64,000 nt of DNA from CAYTMY01 sp964618075 (lineage in GTDB: Bacteria > Bacillota > Clostridia > Eubacteriales > Anaerofustaceae), in the NCBI GenBank assembly GCA_964618075.1, contig CAZTZO010000002.1, forward strand, positions 115,358 through 179,357, in the 5' to 3' direction. The notes below the pieces were generated by a model. It made no database searches. It saw only the letters and a list, made by a program, of their open reading frames with translations, and had not been told where the DNA came from. This document shows positions 1 to 9,331 of this stretch, piece by piece; the stretch's first letter is position 1; each line of letters opens with the position of its first letter. A program made the position numbers and the translations under genes.

Positions 1-48
1 GCCGAAATATTTAAGGCGGCTGTTTTTGTAGTTGAGAGAATAACATGA
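1..48 (+). CDS. C-terminal tail of an unidentified protein (partial)
   Basis: The first reading frame is open from the window edge to a TGA at 46-48, giving the tail AEIFKAAVFVVERIT. The stop overlaps the ATG of the next gene as ATGA, which suggests translational coupling in the same operon. Only 15 residues are visible, so the family cannot be named. Confidence 0.5.
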   Translation, partial: AEIFKAAVFVVERIT

Positions 49-1394
49 AAAGTAATATATCCATTGCCAGAATTACCGCGTATAAAGTTTTATTTGATGT
101 ATTTGAAAAAAAAGCGTTTTCGAATATTTCGCTTTCAAACCATTTAAACAGCGCAGTTAAAAATCCGTCGGACAGAGCTCTTTGCTCGAATATAGTCTAC
201 GGTACAATAAAAAAGCGTAACTTAATAAAAGAAATATTGAATAGCTTATCGGATAAACCCTTCGAAAAGACAGACAGCAGGGTCAATATTATACTTATGA
301 TGAGCTTATATCAGCTTATGTGTTTAAATAAAGTGCCTGATTATGCCGTTGTAAACGACGCGGTTGAAATGACTAAGTTTTTTGCGATAAAGAGTGCGGC
401 AAACTATGTAAACGCCATATTAAGGTCGTTCCTGAGAAGGAAACAGGAGCTTATAAATCATGGCGAATACGATATAAAACAGCTTTTGTATTACGAGAGC
501 GGATTCGACGAAGAAATAAGCGATATACTCATAGAATCATACGATGATAAAAGGCTAAAGGCCATGGCTAGATATTTTACCGATGCTCCGCGAGTGTATA
601 TTCGTGTAAATACATTATCGTATACCTGTGAAGAGACAATGGAGCTGCTTTTAAAAGAAGACATACAGACTTTTCCCACATACGTTTTAAATGTCTTGGA
701 GGTAAAAAGTAAAAAAAATATTTTTGCTTCTGAAGCGTATAAAAAAGGAGCTTTCTTTGCACAGGATATTTCGGGAGCAATATCGTCATATGTGCTGTCT
801 CCTTCGAAAACTGATGCTATCCTTGATTTGTGTGCAGCACCCGGTGCGAAAAGCTTCGGTGCGGCGATTATATCGGGCGGCGCTCAAGTAACCTCCTGTG
901 ATATAAGTATTCCAAAGCTGGATATGCTATACCAAAGCGCAAAACAGATGGGCTTAAAAAATATAAAAACACTGCGTAATGACGCAACAGTAAAAAAAGA
1001 AGAGTTTAAGGAGCGCTTTGACAAGGTCATATGCGATGTGCCATGCTCCGGTTTGGGCGTTATAGCGAGAAAACCCGATATCCTTTTAAACCTAAATGCT
1101 TCTAATATAGCTTCTCTCATAGAAGTACAAAAGAAAATCATACTAAGCGGGATAGACGCTCTTAAAAAGGGAGGCAGCTTGTTGTATTCCACATGCACGC
1201 TGAATCCAAAAGAGAATATAAAAACCGTCGAATATGCTTTAGGGGAAAGCGGCGCCGTTGAAATGGAGGAAATAACGCTCCCGTTTAAATTGAAATGCAC
1301 TCATAAGGAGATGAGAAACGGGATACTTATGTTAAATCCGGCAGACGACGACTGCGACGGTTTCTTTATAGCGAAGTTAAAAAAGGTGAAATAA
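45..1394 (+). CDS. rsmB: 16S rRNA (cytosine-967-C5)-methyltransferase RsmB
   Basis: Predicted cytoplasmic SAM-dependent enzyme that methylates C967 of 16S rRNA. At 449 residues it has the full family length. The first ~130 residues form a NusB-like helical RNA-binding domain, and the rest is a Rossmann methyltransferase. The SAM-binding motif DLCAAPGAK is near residue 261. The two Cys motifs of the RsmB/RsmF family are both present: DVPCSGLG near 330, and STCTLNPKEN near 382 with the catalytic Cys. It is the first complete gene of an operon with rlmN, the PP2C phosphatase, PrkC kinase and rsgA, the usual Firmicutes order. The start codon overlaps the stop of the preceding frame. Confidence 0.95.
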   Translation: MKSNISIARITAYKVLFDVFEKKAFSNISLSNHLNSAVKNPSDRALCSNIVYGTIKKRNLIKEILNSLSDKPFEKTDSRVNIILMMSLYQLMCLNKVPDYAVVNDAVEMTKFFAIKSAANYVNAILRSFLRRKQELINHGEYDIKQLLYYESGFDEEISDILIESYDDKRLKAMARYFTDAPRVYIRVNTLSYTCEETMELLLKEDIQTFPTYVLNVLEVKSKKNIFASEAYKKGAFFAQDISGAISSYVLSPSKTDAILDLCAAPGAKSFGAAIISGGAQVTSCDISIPKLDMLYQSAKQMGLKNIKTLRNDATVKKEEFKERFDKVICDVPCSGLGVIARKPDILLNLNASNIASLIEVQKKIILSGIDALKKGGSLLYSTCTLNPKENIKTVEYALGESGAVEMEEITLPFKLKCTHKEMRNGILMLNPADDDCDGFFIAKLKKVK

Positions 1395-1397
1395 AGC

Positions 1398-2429
1398 ATG
1401 AAAAAAACTATAACGGGATATTTGCCACAGGAGTTTTCGGCAAGGTTTTTACGGGATTTCGATGAGCCTGCATACAGGGCGAAGCAAATATATAAAAATG
1501 CAATGAAGGGCTGCGATATAGAAAATATGAGCGATATACCCAAGCCTCTTCGTGAAGGACTGAACGAAAAATATATCGTATGTGCGATGAAGACGATAAA
1601 AAAAATCGAAGAAGCCCGTACATCGACGACAAAATACCTGCTTAAAACATGGGATAATATTCTTATTGAATGTGTGGCTTTAATGTATGAGGATAAACTG
1701 ACAGTGTGCGTTTCGACTCAGGCGGGATGTCGCATGGGGTGTGCTTTTTGCTGCTCTGGAGAGGGCGGCTTTATACGCAACTTAAGCGCAGGTGAGATGG
1801 TTTCGGAGCTTTTGGCGGTAGCAAAGGATAAAAACACAAGCGTTCACAATATAGTTCTCATGGGCAGCGGAGAGCCGCTTGACAATTACAACGAAGTAAA
1901 AAAGTTTATACTGATAGCGACAAACGAAAACGCTCTGAATATAGGTAAACGACATATCACATTATCGACCTGCGGCATAGAACCAATGATAAGAAAGCTT
2001 GCCGATGACGACCTCGGAATAAATTTATCGCTTTCCCTTCATTCGGCAGTTCCACAAATAAGAAAAGAAATGATGCCTGTGGAAAGAGCATATCCGATAG
2101 CCGATGTAATAGAAGCCTGCAATTATTACAGAAAAAAGACCTCCAGAAGAATAACGTGCGAGTATTGCGTTATTCAGGGAGTAAACGATACAAAGGAATG
2201 TGCCTACACATTAAAAAAGCTTATCGGAGATACTGATATTATAGTCAATTTAATAGATTACAACAAAAAAGAGAGCTATCTGAAAACAAACAAATCAGAT
2301 TGTACAGATGAATTTGCAAAAAAGTTGAAAATGTTGAAAATTAATTGTACAATAAGAAGAAAATTGGGCAGCGGTATCAATGCTGCGTGCGGACAGCTGA
2401 AAAGTCAATATTTGTCTATGGAGGACTGA
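1398..2429 (+). CDS. rlmN: 23S rRNA/tRNA adenine-C2 methyltransferase RlmN
   Basis: Radical-SAM enzyme that installs 2-methyladenosine on 23S rRNA A2503 and on some tRNAs. The 343 residues contain the cluster-binding CRMGCAFC motif (Cys 111, 115, 118). They also contain LMGSGEPLDN, a variant of the usual MGxGEPL, the STCG segment, and the C-terminal AACGQL motif with the second mechanistic Cys. The gene starts 3 bases after rsmB ends, and its TGA overlaps the ATG of the phosphatase gene (TGATG), so translation is probably coupled. Confidence 0.95.
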   Translation: MKKTITGYLPQEFSARFLRDFDEPAYRAKQIYKNAMKGCDIENMSDIPKPLREGLNEKYIVCAMKTIKKIEEARTSTTKYLLKTWDNILIECVALMYEDKLTVCVSTQAGCRMGCAFCCSGEGGFIRNLSAGEMVSELLAVAKDKNTSVHNIVLMGSGEPLDNYNEVKKFILIATNENALNIGKRHITLSTCGIEPMIRKLADDDLGINLSLSLHSAVPQIRKEMMPVERAYPIADVIEACNYYRKKTSRRITCEYCVIQGVNDTKECAYTLKKLIGDTDIIVNLIDYNKKESYLKTNKSDCTDEFAKKLKMLKINCTIRRKLGSGINAACGQLKSQYLSMED

Positions 2430-3151
2430 TGAGAAGTGCCGGGTTGACCCACACGGGTATGGTTCGCAAGGATAATCAGGATGCGTTTATTAACAGACAT
2501 GAGCCTAATTCCATGTTCGTTTTGGCTGTTGCAGACGGCATGGGAGGTCATAAGGCGGGAGATATAGCCAGCGCATGTACAGCAAGGGAGCTGGACAGCT
2601 TTTTTGCCATGTGGGATAAAGAGGATTATTTTAATAAAACGGAACAAATCAAGGATCTAATAAAGCACATAAACAGAAATCTTTATCGTATGGCAAATCA
2701 AAATGAAGATTACGATGGTATGGGCACGACGCTTACCATGCTTATAGCGAATAATAAAAAAGCACATATATATCAGGTGGGTGACAGCCGCGCTTATCTT
2801 ATTGATGATAATATTACTCAGATTACAAAGGATCATTCGCTTGTTCAGTTCATGGTTGACAGCGGACAGATAACAAGTGAAGAGGCTGCCCAACACCCGA
2901 GCAAAAACGTGATAACAAGGGCTCTCGGTACGGATGAGGACGTGGAAATAGATATATATGAAATCCAGTTGAACCCGACAGACAGAATACTTTTATGCAG
3001 CGACGGGCTTACGGACGAGCTTCAGATTGACGAAATACAAACTATAGTGAAAAGTGAAAAAAGCTTGAGAAAGGCAGTATATAAGCTTATTGAAGCGGCA
3101 AATAAAAATGGTGGTCACGATAACGTGACTGCGGTACTCTTTGAGTGTTAG
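2429..3151 (+). CDS. prpC: PP2C-family Ser/Thr protein phosphatase (PrpC/Stp)
   Basis: Metal-dependent phosphatase that reverses phosphorylation by the kinase encoded next. PPM-family motifs appear in order: KDNQDAF, ADGMGGHKAG, GTTLT, VGDSRAYL, TKDHS, SDGLTDE and GHDNVTAVL, which carry the metal-binding aspartates. The frame is open 28 codons further upstream inside rlmN. The ATG at 2429 is preferred because it overlaps the rlmN stop, follows a GGAGG-like site, and gives the normal 240-residue product beginning at the conserved GLTHTGMVRKDNQD. It acts in the cytoplasm in cell-wall and growth signalling together with PrkC. Confidence 0.94.
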   Translation: MRSAGLTHTGMVRKDNQDAFINRHEPNSMFVLAVADGMGGHKAGDIASACTARELDSFFAMWDKEDYFNKTEQIKDLIKHINRNLYRMANQNEDYDGMGTTLTMLIANNKKAHIYQVGDSRAYLIDDNITQITKDHSLVQFMVDSGQITSEEAAQHPSKNVITRALGTDEDVEIDIYEIQLNPTDRILLCSDGLTDELQIDEIQTIVKSEKSLRKAVYKLIEAANKNGGHDNVTAVLFEC

Positions 3152-3160
3152 GTGATGAAG

Positions 3161-4999
3161 ATGATTGGTAAGATTATAGACGATAAATATGAGATACTGG
3201 AGCAAATCGGTCAGGGCGGTATGGCAAAGGTTTACAGAGCAAGAGATATGCGTCTGGACAGATTTGTTGCAGTAAAGGTGTTAAAACCCGAATTTACCGA
3301 TAACGATCAGTTCTTAAAGAAATTTTTGAGAGAAGCTCAGGCTGACGCAAAGCTTGCGCATCCGAATATCGTCAATGTTTACGACGTGGGCGAATGCGAT
3401 GGTATTTATTACATCGTAATGGAATACGTCGACGGAAGCACTTTAAAAAACTATATCGTAGCCAACAGAAGAGTAGCTCCCGGCGAGTGCGTAGAAATGA
3501 TAAATGCCATTGCCGGCGGTTTGCAGCATGCTCACAATAATGGGATAATTCACCGAGATATAAAGCCGCACAACATTCTTCTTACTACCTCCAAGGTGCC
3601 TAAGGTTGCGGACTTCGGTATAGCAAGAGCTATAACCTCATCGACCATAACGGCGACAGAGGACGCCTTGGGAAGCGTGCATTATATAGCGCCGGAGCAG
3701 GCAAGAGGAGGCTTTCTTGACGAACGCAGCGACCTTTATTCGCTTGGAATAATGATGTATGAAATGCTTACCGGAGAGCTTCCGTACGACGGCGAAACTC
3801 CTGTAGCGGTAGCCTTAAAGCATGTACAAAACAGCGTTATGTCACCGAGAGATCTTGATAAACGTATCCCCGAGGGTGTAAATCAGGTTGTACTTAACTT
3901 AACGCGCCGCAGACCCGAGGACAGATACCAAAACGCAAAGGAGCTTCTTGACGATCTTAAGGTGCTTCGTGAAGATATAAACGCTCCAATTAAGCCGACA
4001 TACAAGGACAAGAAGAAGGCAAGCGGCAAGAGCGTAAATAATTCTTCTACTCTAAAGCATAAGCTTTTCGGCAGCAAAAAGAGAAGACTGATATTTATCT
4101 CAGTATGCGCGCTTATCTTAATAGGAATCATATGTGCGGTAATGTTTATTCCCAGACAGACGACGATCGTACCGAATGTCGTCAATATGACGGAAGACGA
4201 GGCGAAAGAAGCCTTTAATAATGCTCATTTAAAGTACGAAATATCAAAATATCAGTCGAGTGCCGATGTTGAAGAAAACAAGGTAATATCGCAGTCTCCG
4301 AAGGAAGGCACGGAGGTTGAGAGAAGAACCGTTATCAGACTTGTTATGAGCAGCGGCCCTAAAATAGTTACTATACCCGACGTATCAAACCTCTACCAGA
4401 AAGAAGCTACCGACAAGCTGACCTCACTCGGTTTGCTTGTCAAGGAGGTTAAATATCAAACCAGCGCCGACGTTAAAAAGGATATGGTCATCGCAGTAAG
4501 CCCGACTTCAGGTATACAAGTCAAGGAAGGCTCTGAAGTGATTCTTTATGTTAGCAGCGGAAAGGACGCTGTTTCCACGCCGAATCTTTTAGGAATGAGT
4601 CTGGCTGCGGCGAAGCAAACAATAAGCGATAACGGTCTTATATTGGGTGAGGTGCGCTATTCTTCCAGTACGAGCTACGACGAAGGACAAGTCATGCAGC
4701 AGTCTCCAAACGCTTATACCGAGGCTGATAAAAACACGCGCGTAGATCTTGTGGTAAGCCTTGGCAGAGAGATTACGACCACACTTTCATATGACTTGAA
4801 AAACTTGAGTGGTCTGCCGTCTGGTGATTTGAGCGTAAGGATTGACTTGGGAGATTCCTCAAATAATTTTTCAACTGTTTATACGGGAACAAATACCAGA
4901 ACGGATATTATCAGCGTTCAGGTGACAGGTATGGGTACGCGAACCTATCGTGTGTATGTAAACGATGTAATAAAGTATACCGGAACGATAACTTTCTAA
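3161..4999 (+). CDS. prkC: Membrane Ser/Thr protein kinase with PASTA domains (PrkC/Stk)
   Basis: Eukaryotic-type kinase whose extracellular PASTA domains sense muropeptides. The kinase domain is N-terminal, with glycine loop GQGGMAKV, VAVKVL lysine, catalytic HRDIKPHN and DFGIAR. A basic linker and one transmembrane helix (around residues 312-332) follow. Three PASTA repeats of about 68 residues come next, and a C-terminal ~70-residue segment without PASTA signature ends the protein. GTG at 3152 and ATG at 3155 are also possible starts. ATG 3161 is chosen because it gives the family N-terminus MIGKIIDDKYEI and follows an AGGTG-like site. Phosphatase and RsgA flank it, as in many Firmicutes. 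Confidence 0.93.
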   Translation: MIGKIIDDKYEILEQIGQGGMAKVYRARDMRLDRFVAVKVLKPEFTDNDQFLKKFLREAQADAKLAHPNIVNVYDVGECDGIYYIVMEYVDGSTLKNYIVANRRVAPGECVEMINAIAGGLQHAHNNGIIHRDIKPHNILLTTSKVPKVADFGIARAITSSTITATEDALGSVHYIAPEQARGGFLDERSDLYSLGIMMYEMLTGELPYDGETPVAVALKHVQNSVMSPRDLDKRIPEGVNQVVLNLTRRRPEDRYQNAKELLDDLKVLREDINAPIKPTYKDKKKASGKSVNNSSTLKHKLFGSKKRRLIFISVCALILIGIICAVMFIPRQTTIVPNVVNMTEDEAKEAFNNAHLKYEISKYQSSADVEENKVISQSPKEGTEVERRTVIRLVMSSGPKIVTIPDVSNLYQKEATDKLTSLGLLVKEVKYQTSADVKKDMVIAVSPTSGIQVKEGSEVILYVSSGKDAVSTPNLLGMSLAAAKQTISDNGLILGEVRYSSSTSYDEGQVMQQSPNAYTEADKNTRVDLVVSLGREITTTLSYDLKNLSGLPSGDLSVRIDLGDSSNNFSTVYTGTNTRTDIISVQVTGMGTRTYRVYVNDVIKYTGTITF

Positions 5000-5002
5000 G
5001 AA

Positions 5003-5884
5003 ATGAGGAAGGGATATATAGTAAAAGGTGTCGCAGGATTCTATACCGTCGTAAATGAAGACGGAGAGACAATAACGTGCCGTGCACGCGGACAACTCAG
5101 AAATGAACATATTAAGCCTGTTGTAGGAGATTTGGTTTTGTATGATACGTTCGAAACAGGCGATGCGACTATAGAACAGATTCTACCGAGAAGCAATTAC
5201 ATCAGGCGTCCCGTATGCGCTAATATTTCGCAGGGGTTATTGGCGGTTGCTGTAAAAAAGCCGGATATTTCTTACCTTTTACTTGACAAAATGCTCATTG
5301 ACAACAAAGCCTCTCACGTGAAAAGCGTAATAGTACTTACAAAATGCGACTTAGCCGATGAAGGGCAGCTTAAATATATAACGGATAATTACTGCGCATG
5401 TTGCGAGAGTATTATATTTACCAGCGCAACAACAAAAGAGGGTATCAACGAGCTTAAAGAAATACTTCGTGGCAATATAAGCGCATTCCGAGGTGTTTCC
5501 GGCGCAGGCAAAAGCTCCCTTATGAAGCTGATTTGCCCTGATTGTGATGCTCAGGTGGGAGAGCTGAGTAAAAAAATATCAAGGGGCAAGAATACTACCA
5601 GATATACGCAGCTTGTCGAATGCGACAAGAATTCATTTATACTCGATACGCCCGGATTCTCAGATTTCGCAATAAGCGGAATACCATGCGAGGAGCTTTG
5701 GAAGTATTACCCGGAATTTTATGATTATTCGGATTGCCGTTATCAGAATTGTTTGCATATCAGCGAACCGGGCTGCAGACTCAAGGAGGCTGTTTCAAAA
5801 GGGCTGATATCCCGCCTCAGGTATGACAATTATCTTGCCATTTATGAACAAACAGCAAAAAAATATGTAAGTGAAAAGAAATAA
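5003..5884 (+). CDS. rsgA: Small-subunit ribosome biogenesis GTPase RsgA (YloQ)
   Basis: Circularly permuted GTPase involved in late maturation of the 30S subunit. The 293 residues begin with an OB-fold. The G4 motif TKCD (~113) comes before the P-loop GVSGAGKSS (~164) and the DTPGF G3 motif, which is the permuted order diagnostic of this family. A C-terminal zinc knuckle follows, with Cys and His in CRYQNCLH and a later EPGC. It begins 3 bases after prkC and is the last gene of the operon. In many relatives rpe and thiN follow. Here thiN is some 50 kb away and a WYL regulator follows instead. Confidence 0.95.
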   Translation: MRKGYIVKGVAGFYTVVNEDGETITCRARGQLRNEHIKPVVGDLVLYDTFETGDATIEQILPRSNYIRRPVCANISQGLLAVAVKKPDISYLLLDKMLIDNKASHVKSVIVLTKCDLADEGQLKYITDNYCACCESIIFTSATTKEGINELKEILRGNISAFRGVSGAGKSSLMKLICPDCDAQVGELSKKISRGKNTTRYTQLVECDKNSFILDTPGFSDFAISGIPCEELWKYYPEFYDYSDCRYQNCLHISEPGCRLKEAVSKGLISRLRYDNYLAIYEQTAKKYVSEKK

Positions 5885-5896
5885 GCTTAAAATGTA

Positions 5897-5925
5897 TCGA
5901 CATTGTAACAAAACCATGCTATAAT
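5897..5925 (+). promoter_or_regulatory. Sigma-A promoter for the WYL regulator gene
   Basis: TCGACA (5897-5902) and TATAAT (5920-5925) are separated by 17 bases and lie 30 bases before the ATG at 5955. This makes the WYL gene transcriptionally independent of the rsgA operon. Confidence 0.65.
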
Positions 5926-5954
5926 TTCCATGTTCAATTTAATAGGAGTTTAGC

Positions 5955-7049
5955 ATGAAAAGACCTTTTGGCGGAAAAAAGAATACAGTTGAAGAACCTG
6001 CGGTCATACAGGTACCTCAGGCTCTTATAGATGGCGACGACGCAACCGATCAGGCTGTTGCTATAGCAAAAAAAATGGTGCTTCTTTATGTGCTTGATAT
6101 ATTCAGAAAATATTCCGACGAGCAGCATCAGCTGACGTTAAACGACGTATTGGAGCATATCAACAACGATTTTGGCGCGCAGTGCTCAAAAAAAACAGTA
6201 ACACGAAATATAAAGGTTCTTACAGAATACGGCTGTAAATTCGTTACCTCAGAGATAAACGGACAGTATTCATATTATCTAAGAGATAAACAGTTCAGTG
6301 CAGACGAGGTGTTCACGCTTTGGGAAGGTATGATGTGCTCAAAGTATACCTCACGTGAGGATATAGATCATATCCTTAAATTAATGAACAATTATACGGG
6401 AACCGACTGGAGCCTTGGCAGGATATACTACGGCGGGATAATTAACAAACATACTTTTCCGAAGGACAAGGTTCTTGGAAATATCAAAACCATAGCCACA
6501 GCGTTCAATGAGTTAAAACAGCTCAGGTTTACTATTGATACGGTAAGCGAGAATAACGAAATAGTGCACTTGTCCGACGCGCGAATAACAGTAACTCCTC
6601 ATGCTGTAGTAAATATAGATAACGAGTATTACCTTGCGGCAAGTCTTTTGGACTCCTCCGTTATGACTTGCTATAAAATAGCCATGATAAGCGACCCTGA
6701 GATAGTCGATGCACCTCAAGCACGACTAAAAAGCATAGTGGGCTATGAAAGAGGCTTCGACCCCAAATATTTTGCTTCCCAGTTTATCGAAGGCTACGGA
6801 GGAAGCGTGGGGGATTTTATAGTAAAGCTTAAAAAAGAGAAGATGGAGAATGCCTACGAGATCTTCGGCGACGAAATGACGGTAACCGAAGTCAACGAGG
6901 ACTACTGCGTGCTTGATATAGTTTCAAACTATGATAAGGTTTTAAAGTGGGCATTTGAGACAGCCAAATATTCTGAAGTTATCAAGCCTGATGTTTTGCG
7001 CTTTGAGCTGAAGGAATATTTTGACGAAATGTGTTGGAAATATCGTTAA
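5955..7049 (+). CDS. WYL-domain transcriptional regulator
   Basis: Probable DNA-binding regulator. Residues ~30-95 form a winged helix in which segment SKKTVTRNIKVLTEYG looks like the recognition helix of an HTH_11-type domain. Residues ~175-260 resemble a WYL ligand-binding domain, with ITVTPHAVVNIDNEYYLAA in place of the typical core, and a WCX-like C-terminus follows. Length 364 is slightly above the usual ~320 because of a ~28-residue N-terminal extension. It has its own promoter and follows rsgA. WYL proteins often respond to nucleic acids or small ligands, but the target here cannot be inferred. Confidence 0.75.
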   Translation: MKRPFGGKKNTVEEPAVIQVPQALIDGDDATDQAVAIAKKMVLLYVLDIFRKYSDEQHQLTLNDVLEHINNDFGAQCSKKTVTRNIKVLTEYGCKFVTSEINGQYSYYLRDKQFSADEVFTLWEGMMCSKYTSREDIDHILKLMNNYTGTDWSLGRIYYGGIINKHTFPKDKVLGNIKTIATAFNELKQLRFTIDTVSENNEIVHLSDARITVTPHAVVNIDNEYYLAASLLDSSVMTCYKIAMISDPEIVDAPQARLKSIVGYERGFDPKYFASQFIEGYGGSVGDFIVKLKKEKMENAYEIFGDEMTVTEVNEDYCVLDIVSNYDKVLKWAFETAKYSEVIKPDVLRFELKEYFDEMCWKYR

Positions 7050-7153
7050 CGACGTTAATATTAAATATAAATAAGAATAAAGAGAGTTCGTTTTTTCCTG
7101 ATTCACACAATTTTGATATAATCGCACTTATTTAAATTATTTGGAGGTGTGTT

Positions 7154-8212
7154 ATGAACAGGATATATCTTGTCACGGGAGCAAGCGGACATCTTGGTAC
7201 AGCTGTAGTAAACGAGCTTGTTAATAGAGGAGAAAGACTTCGGGTATTCTTGCTCGAGGGGGATTATTTTGATACGCATTTACCTGAAACGATCGAAAGG
7301 GTATATGGCAATCTGACAGACCCGGTCGGTCTTAAGAAGCTCTTTGAGAATATTTCGACGGATACTCTCATTACGTTCATACATATTGCAGGCATTGTAA
7401 CGATATCATCAAGTCACGAACAGCTGGTGTATGACGTCAATGTAGGGGGTACGAAAAATGTTATTGCTCTATGTAAAAAATACTGTGTAGACAAGCTTAT
7501 ATATGTGAGCAGCGTACACGCAATAACCGAGAAACCCAAGGGTGAAATAATGACTGAGATCAAGGATTTTGAGCCTGATAAGGTGGTTGGTTTATATGCC
7601 AAAACGAAAGCGGCGGCAACAAGGGCTGTGCTTGAAGCGGCAGATAACGGGCTTAACGCAAGCGTAGTTCATCCCTCAGGCATAATAGGCCCTTACGATT
7701 ACTGCAACGGACACACAAGCCAGCTCATACGCGACTACTGCTCAGGAAATCTTGTTGCGGGAGTTGACGGAGGATATGATTTTGTCGATGTGCGAGATGT
7801 GGCAAACGGACTTCTGGAATGTGCGATTAAGGGCAGAAGGGGTGAATGTTATATCCTCTCAAATCGGTATTGTACGGTGCGTGAGATACTAGAATTGCTG
7901 CATGAAATAACAGGCAAAAAAAGAATAAAAACAATGCTTCCGTGGTGGTTTGCAAGACTTTCTGCACCGATAGCGGAGCTGTATTATAAGCTTATCAAGC
8001 AAACGCCGCTGTATACCTCATATTCTATGTATACGCTCAAAAGCAACGCTATGTTTTCCCATAAAAAAGCTGATGAAGAATTAGGTTACAAAACGCGCGA
8101 TATCAAAACAACACTTTTAGATACTTACGAATGGCTCATAAAAAACGACATGCTTAAAACGGACAGAAGCAGGAAACGCAACAGTACACATTTATTAAAC
8201 AAAACCGCATGA
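7154..8212 (+). CDS. NAD(P)-dependent epimerase/dehydratase-like extended SDR
   Basis: Extended short-chain dehydrogenase/reductase. The N-terminal Rossmann motif VTGASGHLG is typical, VSSVHA supplies the catalytic Ser region, and YAKTKAAATR provides the YxxxK catalytic pair near residue 152. The C-terminal portion is substrate-binding. The overall pattern resembles dihydroflavonol reductase or sugar/sterol-type epimerases, so the substrate is unknown. A strong SD (GGAGG) precedes the ATG. The TGA stop lies inside the stem of the downstream terminator, so this is a single-gene transcript convergent with the TetR gene. Confidence 0.75.
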   Translation: MNRIYLVTGASGHLGTAVVNELVNRGERLRVFLLEGDYFDTHLPETIERVYGNLTDPVGLKKLFENISTDTLITFIHIAGIVTISSSHEQLVYDVNVGGTKNVIALCKKYCVDKLIYVSSVHAITEKPKGEIMTEIKDFEPDKVVGLYAKTKAAATRAVLEAADNGLNASVVHPSGIIGPYDYCNGHTSQLIRDYCSGNLVAGVDGGYDFVDVRDVANGLLECAIKGRRGECYILSNRYCTVREILELLHEITGKKRIKTMLPWWFARLSAPIAELYYKLIKQTPLYTSYSMYTLKSNAMFSHKKADEELGYKTRDIKTTLLDTYEWLIKNDMLKTDRSRKRNSTHLLNKTA

Positions 8213-8233
8213 TATGTTTCATGCGGTTTTTAA
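8201..8233. terminator. Bidirectional terminator between SDR and TetR genes
   Basis: Perfect 12-bp inverted repeat AAAACCGCATGA / TCATGCGGTTTT with a 6-base loop (stem 8201-8212 and 8219-8230). It is followed by T residues on the plus strand, and its A-run serves the minus strand. The 5' arm includes the last codons and stop of the SDR gene. Confidence 0.8.
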
Positions 8234-8234
8234 T

Positions 8235-8870
8235 TTAGTCGAATAACAGGAACTCCTTCTTGGATAATTCTTTATATTCTTCTTCGAATATTTTAATGTT
8301 TTCATTTATTACTATATATGGTATTTTCAAAAGTGTAAGAGTGTTTATCATTACCATTTTATGTACTTCGTGCAGCGGGTATGGAATACTTCCTTTTTCG
8401 TAATTCGCAAACAATTCCGACTTTGCACCGAATATCGCTATTTCCTTTAAATACAGCTCGTCCTCGCTCATGTCAACATTATACTGCGTGACAATATCTC
8501 TGTATAATTTATCGTAGTTCTTATAAGGGCCGACTTTTCGGTCTGTTCTTAAAATTACGTCCATATGAAAACGCCTTGTTTCTTCCGTGACAAACATACT
8601 CTTTGTATATAGCGCGGTACTGAGCATATAAACCAATATAGCGTTATAATCCTTTTGTGCCTCGACATATTCAATCATTGTGTCAAGGTGTCTTCCGAGA
8701 ATGGTAACAAGCACGTCTTGTTTTTTTGGATAATAATAATTAATAAGACTGCGTGATATTCCTGAGCGCTCAACTATCATCTGGAAGGAGCTGGACGTAT
8801 AGCCAAGCTTTTTATAAATATACTTTGCCGTATCGAGGATTTTCTCCTCTGTTTTATTTAATTTTTTCAT
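8235..8870 (-). CDS. TetR/AcrR-family transcriptional regulator
   Basis: 211 residues with an N-terminal TetR-type HTH. The sequence from ILDTAKYIYKKLG through SGISRSLINYYYPKKQDVLV places the recognition helix at about residues 33-50. The C-terminal ligand-binding part is not recognisable. It is transcribed away from the GPH transporter gene, with 461 bases between the two starts, and this arrangement often means that the TetR protein controls the divergent gene. The ligand is unknown. Confidence 0.8.
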   Translation of the reverse strand: MKKLNKTEEKILDTAKYIYKKLGYTSSSFQMIVERSGISRSLINYYYPKKQDVLVTILGRHLDTMIEYVEAQKDYNAILVYMLSTALYTKSMFVTEETRRFHMDVILRTDRKVGPYKNYDKLYRDIVTQYNVDMSEDELYLKEIAIFGAKSELFANYEKGSIPYPLHEVHKMVMINTLTLLKIPYIVINENIKIFEEEYKELSKKEFLLFD

Positions 8871-9331
8871 ATCTTTGCCTTTTAATATATTTTAGTTTAA
8901 AAAGCTCTTTTATCAAAGGTGTTTTAAAAAAAAGAAATATGAAATTTTATAATAATTGCACGATATTGAACACAGTTATACAAATATTAGAAAATGTACA
9001 AAACATATTGACATAATGAACATATGGTGATATATTTCAATTGTAATACAAATATTATACAAATTACATAAATGCACAATCATAAAAGCCAATAACCCAA
9101 CAATTAGTTATACATAGGTTGTAAAATTAAATTAGTATTTAAAAACAGCGAAAAATAACTTCAAATTAATACTAAAATCACAATCATAAAATTGAATAAA
9201 TAGATAAAAAAATAATCGAATGTACAAAAAAAGACAAATCATTGTATTTATACCGTTTGGCGTTATGCGCGGCGGTTTAAATAAAAAAAAGCCCGGCGGC
9301 AAAATTTTTCAAAGAAAGGAATTTATTATTT
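8871..9331. promoter_or_regulatory. Long AT-rich divergent intergenic region
   Basis: 461 bases between the TetR gene and the GPH transporter. It contains several near-repeats of ATACAAATATTA (around 8979 and 9045) and a good promoter. No convincing ORF or structured RNA is seen. Operators for the TetR protein would be expected here, but no single perfect palindrome stands out. Confidence 0.45.
9007..9035 (+). promoter_or_regulatory. Sigma-A promoter facing the GPH transporter
   Basis: TTGACA (9007-9012) and TATATT (9030-9035) are separated by 17 bases. The start of transcription would be near 9042, leaving a leader of about 290 bases before the ATG at 9332. Confidence 0.55.

Noticed and set aside
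884..1300. 138-codon open frame antisense to rsmB
   Set aside because: It lies wholly within a well-supported gene, with composition expected of a shadow frame and no ribosome site.
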